This document shows, piece after piece, positions 36,751 through 40,824 of a DNA stretch of 40,824 nt. The DNA is from a virus. The notes under the pieces are model-generated. The model had not been told where the DNA came from and made no database searches. It saw nothing but the letters and a program-made list of their open reading frames with translations. The translations under genes were made by a program, and so were the position numbers. How positions within the stretch are numbered: the stretch's first letter is position 1; every line of letters begins with the position of its first letter. The stretch lies in IMG/VR virus record IMGVR_UViG_3300005578_000008, positions 1 through 40,824 of that record; one strand, written 5' to 3'.

Positions 36751-37029
36751 TCATCTTTGCATATGGTTTTTACTCATCACGCCCAATAGCTCTATACCCA
36801 GCAAGTCGCCGTTATCATCGAAATCCACAATGACGCTCGCACTCTCGAGCGGCACTGTTTGAGCTGCTTTTTTGCCTTTGTCTGACTGCACGTAAATATA
36901 GACGCTGCCGTGCTCATCCGGCCCGGTCATTTTTACGTTGCGAGCGGCGCGGCGCTCAATCTTTTTTCGTCGCTGAGAGCCGGGCTGCGCGAGTTTATCG
37001 TTGATCTTTATGGACATTGCTTTCTTCAA
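36751..37029 (-). CDS. DUF2283-like small protein
   Basis: Read on the minus strand. Start ATG 37029, or 37017 for MSIKINDKLAQ. The C-terminal half, VPLESASVIVDFDDNGDLLG followed by IELLGV, is the DUF2283 pattern of a strand followed by DxDGxxxGIE. The N-terminal 40 residues are basic. DUF2283 proteins are small, often beside toxin-antitoxin or defence genes, and of unknown function. It lies just downstream of the antitoxin-like gene and is probably co-transcribed. Confidence 0.6.
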   Translation of the reverse strand: MKKAMSIKINDKLAQPGSQRRKKIERRAARNVKMTGPDEHGSVYIYVQSDKGKKAAQTVPLESASVIVDFDDNGDLLGIELLGVMSKNHMQR

Positions 37030-37041
37030 GCCTCCATGGCT

Positions 37042-37386
37042 TCAGGCGACTTTGTGCAAGGTGAAATCCACATGCACCGCGCCATAAGGAAACACAATCC
37101 GGCCATCATCGGTGCGATCGAGGACGCCGGCATCGAGCAGCGCATGGACATCTCCATGAACTCCCTTCACGTCGCGATCCAAGCGTCTGGCGATCTCGCG
37201 AATGGTCATCGCGCTCTCTCCGGTCATCGCCTTCAAGAGATCCCAACGCTTTTTCGTAAGCGTCTGCCAGAGAAGTTCCACCGACGCGAAGGAAATATGA
37301 TTGCCTTGGCGCTTTCCCGTGAAAGCGGCCCGGGCGCGCCGGCTGACATCCTCGCGGGTGGCCACCGACAAAGTTACGGTTTTCAT
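37042..37386 (-). CDS. TumA-like antitoxin (HVO_A0114-type HTH)
   Basis: ATG 37386 overlaps the stop of the upstream toxin-like gene as ATGA; an upstream in-frame start is less likely. MKTVTLSVATREDVSRRARA opens the protein, then SFASVELLWQTLTKKRWDLL and a winged-helix AMTIREIARRLDRDVKGVHG with ALLDAGVLDR. This matches HVO_A0114-type DNA-binding proteins that pair with TumE toxins. It should neutralise the toxin and repress the operon, consistent with the palindrome at 37666-37689. Confidence 0.78.
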   Translation of the reverse strand: MKTVTLSVATREDVSRRARAAFTGKRQGNHISFASVELLWQTLTKKRWDLLKAMTGESAMTIREIARRLDRDVKGVHGDVHALLDAGVLDRTDDGRIVFPYGAVHVDFTLHKVA

Positions 37387-37667
37387 TTGTGCCTCCATCG
37401 ATCGATTTCGCGCCAAAAATCATCGAGCAGTTTCTCCGGCGTCCGAAACTGATAGGGGCGATCACCCTCGGGTCCATGGAAGTGATCGCCCTTGCCTGCT
37501 TCGTTGTCGAAGCGCAAAACGCAAACCCCGTGCTCGATATAGGCCAGCGAGTATTTGTAGGTGTGTTTGCTCCCGCGCACGGCCTCGGCCAATCGCCAAA
37601 TCTTTAGCTCCGCAAAGGCACCGCCGTCGATCTGGTGTCGTTCGTGGAGCAATAACTCAGCGGCCAT
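37383..37667 (-). CDS. TumE-like toxin (DUF6516)
   Basis: 94 residues, ATG 37667. AELLLHERHQIDGGAFAELK-IWRL, YKYSLAYIEHGVCVLRFDNE and GKGDHFHGPEGDRPYQF with a final FWREIDRWRHK match the TumE family (formerly DUF6516). These are small toxins that halt growth and are neutralised by the adjacent HTH protein. Order toxin-antitoxin with ATGA overlap is as described for the family. Possible roles are prophage maintenance or exclusion of other phages. Confidence 0.8.
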   Translation of the reverse strand: MAAELLLHERHQIDGGAFAELKIWRLAEAVRGSKHTYKYSLAYIEHGVCVLRFDNEAGKGDHFHGPEGDRPYQFRTPEKLLDDFWREIDRWRHK

Positions 37668-37702
37668 TGTTGGAGTTTATACCAACAATCGCGTGTTGTC
37701 AA
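37666..37702 (-). promoter_or_regulatory. Toxin-antitoxin promoter with palindromic operator
   Basis: On the minus strand TTGACA (37702-37697), 15 bases, TATAAA (37681-37676). An 8-bp perfect inverted repeat ATTGTTGG/CCAACAAT (37666-37689) encloses the -10 box and reaches into the start codon. The predicted transcript begins within two or three bases of ATG 37667, so the message may be leaderless. Confidence 0.65.
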
Positions 37703-37873
37703 TTACTCCAACAGTCTCATTTCCGGCGCAGGTGGGGGAGCCACGGCGCCGCTCGCATAGACCGCCTCGCCCTCGGAAAGAATCTCTTTCTCCGTCGTCG
37801 TCGACGGATCCCAGGCGAGCGCGATCGAGCAATGGCGCCGCGAACAAAGCCACTGGGTGATCCGGATCATCAT
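37703..37873 (-). CDS. Small phage protein of QWLC type
   Basis: ATG 37873 overlaps the upstream TGA (ATGA). The 56 residues, MMIRITQWLCSRRHCSIALA followed by WDPSTTTEKEILSEGEAVYA and APPPAPEMRLLE, resemble small phage proteins that begin IRIEQWLCPxRH. A longer frame over the same bases (37677-37919) gives an improbable Arg/Gly-rich product and is rejected. Function unknown; the CSRRHC part could bind metal. Confidence 0.6.
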   Translation of the reverse strand: MMIRITQWLCSRRHCSIALAWDPSTTTEKEILSEGEAVYASGAVAPPPAPEMRLLE

Positions 37874-38052
37874 CCATCTCTCTGTAAACGGCGCCAGTGC
37901 TCAATTCCGGCGCCGACAATCATGGCGATGAAGCAACCGAACACGATCCACTTCGCCAGGCCGTAGTGTTCCGGGCAAACTCCCAACCCAAAGGCGAAAG
38001 TCAGAGCTGAAACAAGAAACGCGCGCCAGATCGGAATCATCATCATCATCAT
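37870..38052 (-). CDS. Small two-helix membrane protein
   Basis: ATG 38052 has AGGAG eight bases upstream. The 60-residue product begins with five methionines (several possible starts) and has two hydrophobic segments, AFLVSALTFAFGLGV and WIVFGCFIAMIVGAG, ending in a basic tail. It could be a holin-like or exclusion-type protein; the operon context on the minus strand (lysogeny side) favours a prophage function. Its stop overlaps the next start. Confidence 0.6.
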   Translation of the reverse strand: MMMMMIPIWRAFLVSALTFAFGLGVCPEHYGLAKWIVFGCFIAMIVGAGIEHWRRLQRDG

Positions 38053-38065
38053 AAAAAAACCGCTC

Positions 38066-39133
38066 CTATTGGCTTTGATAAAACTGCCCGGTTTCTCTCA
38101 TTTCCGCGCCAATGCTTCGAAGGATAGTTGCCAGGGTCGTTCCTGCATAACCGTGATTCGTCCAACCGTAAGGGTCATACAAGTCGCCGACTTCGTATTG
38201 CACCACGTTTGCGAGCGTGTCGAAGCCGTTGTTGACCATGCTCGACCCGGCGTTGATGAGCGCCCAAATAGCTCTATCTCTCTGCCAATCGCCACACCCC
38301 GAACTGTATCGGTTGGCCGAGTGATAGGCGGTTTCCAACCACCCCAATGTCCACGCCACGTTATCCAGCGCGCTGTCAATTCGCCCGTCGCCGGTAGGAT
38401 TGAGAGCGGCTTTCTGTGTCTGCCACGCCGAACAGTCGCCCTCGAACGGGTCATTGGCAATTCTCTCTTGCCAATCGGCGTAAAAACTTTCGGCTTGTGC
38501 ACCGGAAAGCATGATCGCCGATCGGATGAAATCCAACTTCGCACCGTAGAGACCGGCAAAATAATTCAAACCCTGACTATAGCCTCGCGCACGAGCGGCG
38601 CTGTTACGTGCGGCGTTTTTAATCTCCTCTTTGAAAGCGGCTTGCGGCGACTGACCTTCTTGAATGACGTTCGCAAATACCGGGCAATTCCAACCGCCGC
38701 CCAAGCTGCCCGTGTAACTCATCCAAAAGATCACGCCCGGCACGTTTGCCGTGGTTCGATAAGTCAGCCAGTGGCAGGGCGGATTTAATTCTCCGCTCCC
38801 GCTGCACGATTGACCGAATGTGTTTTGCAAAACTTCACCGCTGCCGGTTTGCGCAAAATGACGCGAGCCGCCGCTTTCTCCGCCGATGTTGTAAATCCAG
38901 ACTTCAAATTCAACGATGGCGCCGGGAAACTGATTGGCTGCTTGCGCCGGCCCGCAAGAGATCCCGGAGTTTGAAGTGACCGCCTCCCAGTTTTCACCGC
39001 TCCACTGCCACGAATAACCGCCATCGCCATTGTTTGTCGTGCCGTCGTCGTAAGCCGTATTTTGCGCGTGAACGAACTCTTCAGACAATAAAAAGAGAAT
39101 TGTCGCTAAGAAAATTTTGCATCCGATTTTCAT
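38066..39133 (-). CDS. Secreted protein of unknown function
   Basis: 355 residues. Residues 1-23 are a signal peptide ending VHAQ. The mature N-terminal half is Trp/Gly/Ser-rich beta sequence (WQWSGENWEAVTSNSGISCG, WIYNIGGESGGSRHF) with several cysteines; the C-terminal half is helical (SAIMLSGAQAESFYADWQER, DSALDNVAWTLGWLETAYHS). No family recognised. An exported protein in the lysogeny block suggests lysogenic conversion. A GGGAGA site lies 14 bases or so upstream of the ATG. Confidence 0.55.
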   Translation of the reverse strand: MKIGCKIFLATILFLLSEEFVHAQNTAYDDGTTNNGDGGYSWQWSGENWEAVTSNSGISCGPAQAANQFPGAIVEFEVWIYNIGGESGGSRHFAQTGSGEVLQNTFGQSCSGSGELNPPCHWLTYRTTANVPGVIFWMSYTGSLGGGWNCPVFANVIQEGQSPQAAFKEEIKNAARNSAARARGYSQGLNYFAGLYGAKLDFIRSAIMLSGAQAESFYADWQERIANDPFEGDCSAWQTQKAALNPTGDGRIDSALDNVAWTLGWLETAYHSANRYSSGCGDWQRDRAIWALINAGSSMVNNGFDTLANVVQYEVGDLYDPYGWTNHGYAGTTLATILRSIGAEMRETGQFYQSQ

Positions 39134-39177
39134 GTTGCATGGTCGTTTCTCCCGTCCGTCCTTAGCCTAGCCCATTA

Positions 39178-39214
39178 TGCTGAGTCCTGAGTGCTGAGTG
39201 CTGAGGACTGAGTG
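39178..39214. repeat. Heptad array upstream of secreted-protein gene
   Basis: Five GTCCTGA/GTGCTGA/GGACTGA units in one orientation. Confidence 0.9.
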
Positions 39215-39268
39215 CCGCGGCGGTCCGCGCGCGCGTCTGGAAAATTCGCTCGACACATGCAGATGATA

Positions 39269-39320
39269 AATTGAGCTTCAATTGAATATCAACCGGGATT
39301 TTTCTACATAGGGTGTAGAA
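39269..39320. promoter_or_regulatory. Two operator-like palindromes in an AT-rich region
   Basis: AATTGA-GCT-TCAATT (39269-39283) and TTCTACA-TAGGG-TGTAGAA (39302-39320). They lie in the 258-base gap 39134-39391, upstream of the minus-strand secreted-protein gene, and could be binding sites for a regulator. No clear promoter boxes seen. Confidence 0.4.
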
Positions 39321-39391
39321 GAAGATAAACGTGTGGGTGAGGTAATCAGCGCGACGCCTGCGATTTAATTTGCATCGAGCGTTTGGTTTTT

Positions 39392-39823
39392 TTATCGCGA
39401 CATGGCGGGGTTGTAGCGCAATTGACCTTGCATCTCCGAAGTTAAATCTCTGCCCGACTTATTTGCGCAGTCGCGGTTCCACGCCCGGGTGAAACCGTCT
39501 TCGTGATCGTTCAGAGCATATTTGAGATCGCGCGCGACCACGGATTGTCCGCGATTCATCCCGCCAAAGCCGTTTTGTCCGCGCCAGGTGAGGCAGATCG
39601 CCTTCTGCATGACATAGGCTTCTTCCAGCACAAAGCTGTCTGGATTGCGCTGCGACTTTTTGACGGCGTAGACAGCGAGGAGGGCGGCATTGTACGCCGG
39701 ATCGGTCGGCTCCTGCGGCGGTGTCTGCACCGACGCCGACGGTGTCGGTTCCTTTCGATTGAATAGCGCGATCGCCAGCAGACCGACACAAACGAGCAGC
39801 CAAATCTTTTTTTTGGTACTCAT
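39392..39823 (-). CDS. Membrane-anchored or exported hypothetical protein
   Basis: ATG 39823 has a good GAGGAGG site nine bases or so upstream. KKKIWLLVCVGLLAIALF is an N-terminal membrane anchor or uncleaved signal, followed by a Pro/Thr/Ser linker. The folded part has AVYAVKKSQRNPDSFVLEEA and LTWRGQNGFGGMNRGQSVVA, a pattern seen in small exported proteins of environmental bacteria. Function unknown. Confidence 0.6.
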   Translation of the reverse strand: MSTKKKIWLLVCVGLLAIALFNRKEPTPSASVQTPPQEPTDPAYNAALLAVYAVKKSQRNPDSFVLEEAYVMQKAICLTWRGQNGFGGMNRGQSVVARDLKYALNDHEDGFTRAWNRDCANKSGRDLTSEMQGQLRYNPAMSR

Positions 39824-39851
39824 CGCGATTTACCTCCTCGAACGCCGCGCG

Positions 39852-39880
39852 CTTGTACCTCAATTCGGTTTCTTGATCAA
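39852..39880 (-). promoter_or_regulatory. Possible promoter for the membrane-anchored protein gene
   Basis: Minus strand TTGATC (39880-39875), 17 bases, TACAAG (39857-39852). Four of six matches in each box; modest support. Confidence 0.35.
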
Positions 39881-39983
39881 GTTCCCGCTTTCCGCGCCGC
39901 GATTCTCCGCCAAATGCGCTTTAGTCGCCGCCAATAGTAGCCACTGTACACGCGGCCTACGAAAACGTTGGCCTTATAAATAT

Positions 39984-40415
39984 TCACTTCTCACGTTTCT
40001 TGCTCCCTCCCTCGAGCGCGATTACTCGCTGGAACTCTTCGACCTGACGTTTCAGTAACTCAATTTGTCGATCATCCAGGTCGTCCAATATAGCTTTTAG
40101 TTGTCGCATAACATTCTGCTTATCTTCAGAGGGCATGGGTTTAATCTCATGGATCTTTCGGAAAAATAATTGTTCGCCCTCCTCGGGAAACCGCCGAATC
40201 ACATTTAGAATTACAGACGCAGGTATCTTCCGTTCACTTACTTGCTCTCTCTTATCGCGGCCGAGGTAGTAGCGGAGTTTTGGTACATTGATGCGCAACT
40301 CTGCTGCTATAGCCGGTTCGCTCCATTCGGGAAATTTTCTCCTGATGAATTCGTCAAGTTTTTCAGCCACTTCATGATCGGTGTAGTATTTTTCTGAGTT
40401 TTTATTGACAGCCAC
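39984..40415 (-). CDS. Probable phage repressor
   Basis: GTG 40415, AGGA nine bases upstream. MAVNKNSEKYYTDHEVAEKL and FPEWSEPAIAAELRINVPKL followed by RYYLGRDKRE suggest an N-terminal helix-turn-helix, but not one I can place in a named family; the C-terminal 60 residues (MRQLKAILDDLDDRQIELLK) are a likely dimerising coiled coil. It is divergent from the Cro-like gene across 41 bases containing a palindromic operator, the classic layout of a lysogeny switch. There is no LexA/CI-type protease domain, so induction would differ from lambda. Confidence 0.6.
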   Translation of the reverse strand: MAVNKNSEKYYTDHEVAEKLDEFIRRKFPEWSEPAIAAELRINVPKLRYYLGRDKREQVSERKIPASVILNVIRRFPEEGEQLFFRKIHEIKPMPSEDKQNVMRQLKAILDDLDDRQIELLKRQVEEFQRVIALEGGSKKREK

Positions 40416-40433
40416 TGAGAAATTTCCTATAAG
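40405..40433 (+). promoter_or_regulatory. Near-consensus early promoter (PR-like)
   Basis: TTGACA (40405-40410), exactly 17 bases, TATAAG (40428-40433). The start point would be near 40440, next to the operator. The -35 box lies over the first codons of the divergent repressor gene. Confidence 0.8.
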
Positions 40434-40441
40434 GCTGATTC

Positions 40442-40452
40442 GTTAGGCTAAC
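40442..40452. promoter_or_regulatory. Palindromic operator GTTAGGCTAAC
   Basis: Perfect 5+1+5 palindrome at the predicted start point, five bases ahead of ATG 40457. Related boxes recur at 40753-40775. Confidence 0.65.
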
Positions 40453-40456
40453 TCGT

Positions 40457-40690
40457 ATGCCAAGACTCAGAACCAAAACCGTTTCGCCGGCGCGCCGCAG
40501 ACCCAACCGCATCACCGTGATGCTTTACCAGGTCGGTTCTTCGCCGTCGGAGGTCGCACAGCTTGAAGGGGTAAGTAAGGCCCACGTGAGCAGAGTCATG
40601 CGGGGCTTAACGACATCGGCCCGGATCCGGAAGCGGATCGAGTCGATCCTCAAAAAGCCGTGGGACAAGCTGGTCGCCGCGCAGTCCTAA
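40457..40690 (+). CDS. Cro-like helix-turn-helix protein
   Basis: 77 residues, ATG 40457. After a basic N-terminus the helix-turn-helix reads VGSSPSEVAQLEGVSKAHVS followed by RVMRGLTTSARIRKRIESIL, as in Cro/CI-type and phage-encoded XRE-like regulators. It is driven by the near-consensus promoter at 40405 and probably represses both itself and the divergent repressor through the GGCTAA boxes. The ribosome site is poor and the leader only about 16 bases. Confidence 0.7.
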   Translation: MPRLRTKTVSPARRRPNRITVMLYQVGSSPSEVAQLEGVSKAHVSRVMRGLTTSARIRKRIESILKKPWDKLVAAQS

Positions 40691-40752
40691 AAGGGGATTC
40701 CCGTCCGTCCGTTTGGGAAACTGCCGGCGGCCTCGTTTTTTCAAAAAGGGAG

Positions 40753-40775
40753 TTTAGGCTAAATGATTAGCCTTG
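40753..40775. promoter_or_regulatory. Second operator region (TTTAGGCTAAA and GATTAGCCTTG)
   Basis: TTTAGGCTAAA (40753-40763) and an inverted AAGGCTAATC box (40765-40774) share the GGCTAA core with 40442. AGGCTAA-ATGA-TTAGCCT is a perfect inverted repeat enclosing the ATG of the next gene. Confidence 0.55.
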
Positions 40776-40824
40776 AAAAGGAAAAAAACGAGTATTCCAC
40801 GGCGGACAGGTTTCACGGCTTAAC
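40763..40824 (+). CDS. Partial early gene running off the window
   Basis: ATG 40763 lies about 12 bases after AAGGGA and is embedded in the second operator. It encodes MISLEKEKNEYSTADRFHGL before the end of the sequence. Too short to name; expected to be the next early gene after the Cro-like regulator and under the same control. Confidence 0.45.
   Translation, partial: MISLEKEKNEYSTADRFHGL

Noticed and set aside
37677-37919. 80-codon minus-strand frame with Arg/Gly-rich product
   Set aside because: The overlapping frame 37703-37873 has an ATGA-coupled start and a QWLC-type phage sequence, so it is the more likely gene.
40722-40741. Terminator after the Cro-like gene (GCCGGCGGC then T6)
   Set aside because: The GC block cannot fold into a stem with a workable loop. 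A TTCCC/GGGAA hairpin upstream (40698-40719) is possible but has no U-tract.
1-40824. tRNA genes, integrase, terminase, attachment sites
   Set aside because: No cloverleaf, recombinase or terminase motif was found by reading both strands. The terminase would be expected left of the joiner gene, but that space holds the glycosylation and accessory genes.

Overview
The window is most of a temperate, tailed (siphovirus-type) bacteriophage or prophage. It reads left to right through surface-modification genes, head genes, tail genes, baseplate and fibre genes and a lysis cassette, and ends in a lysogeny region that runs mostly on the minus strand. Portal, protease, decoration protein and capsid are lambda-like. 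The baseplate block (DUF2460, split DUF2163, NlpC/P60 peptidase, split hub protein) has the gene order of Rhodobacter-type gene transfer agents and related siphophages. No terminase, integrase or replication gene is visible, so they must lie outside the window. The host is probably an uncultivated Gram-negative bacterium of fairly high GC: there is a lipobox lipoprotein and a GTA-like baseplate, and the chromosome-type interspersed repeats are of kinds often met in environmental genomes. No narrower assignment is safe.

Layout. 1-3.7 kb: zinc-knuckle protein, two GT-A glycosyltransferases, an FkbM methyltransferase and a GT-D glycosyltransferase. 3.7-5.5 kb: AT-richer accessory genes with two copies of a promoter/mini-ORF/structured-RNA cassette. 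5.6-10.5 kb: gpW-like joiner, portal, protease-scaffold, decoration protein, capsid. 10.5-17.4 kb: a paralogous glycosyltransferase, minor tail protein, terminator-like protein, tail tube, frameshifted chaperone pair, tape measure. 17.5-31.1 kb: baseplate, hub and a run of fibre or lectin-like proteins. 31.2-33.4 kb: Fis-type regulator, membrane proteins, lipoprotein and M15 endolysin. 33.5-36.4 kb: small genes, a further glycosyltransferase and a secreted protein. 36.7-40.4 kb (minus): DUF2283 protein, a TumE/TumA-like toxin-antitoxin pair, small and secreted proteins and a likely repressor. 40.4-40.8 kb: a divergent Cro-like gene under a near-consensus promoter, with palindromic operators.

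Two features stand out. (1) Three intergenic regions (5567-5689, 7741-7861, 31099-31218) share one architecture: a promoter TTGNNN-N17-GATAAT, a short hairpin with a conserved GGCY-N10-GGCC element, and an intrinsic terminator, directly ahead of a gene module. They look like a dispersed late-gene attenuation or antitermination system; the window opens inside the terminator of a probable fourth copy. (2) About thirty arrays of a degenerate 7-bp unit (GTGCTGA and its complement TCAGCAC), mostly as inverted arms, sit at almost every gene junction and inside many genes. Because 7 is not a multiple of 3, one orientation is open in all three frames (peptide LSTQHSA) and the other always brings a TGA. 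The arrays therefore add peptide linkers to the portal, protease, holin-like and glycosyltransferase proteins, supply stop codons, and separate the hub protein into two genes. Three further repeat families (a GGGCG...CGCCCCTAC palindrome, TTCACCAC...GTGGTGAA inverted repeats and ATTCCCGC...GCGGGAAT) are interspersed. The fibre region 25.6-31.1 kb is free of all of them.
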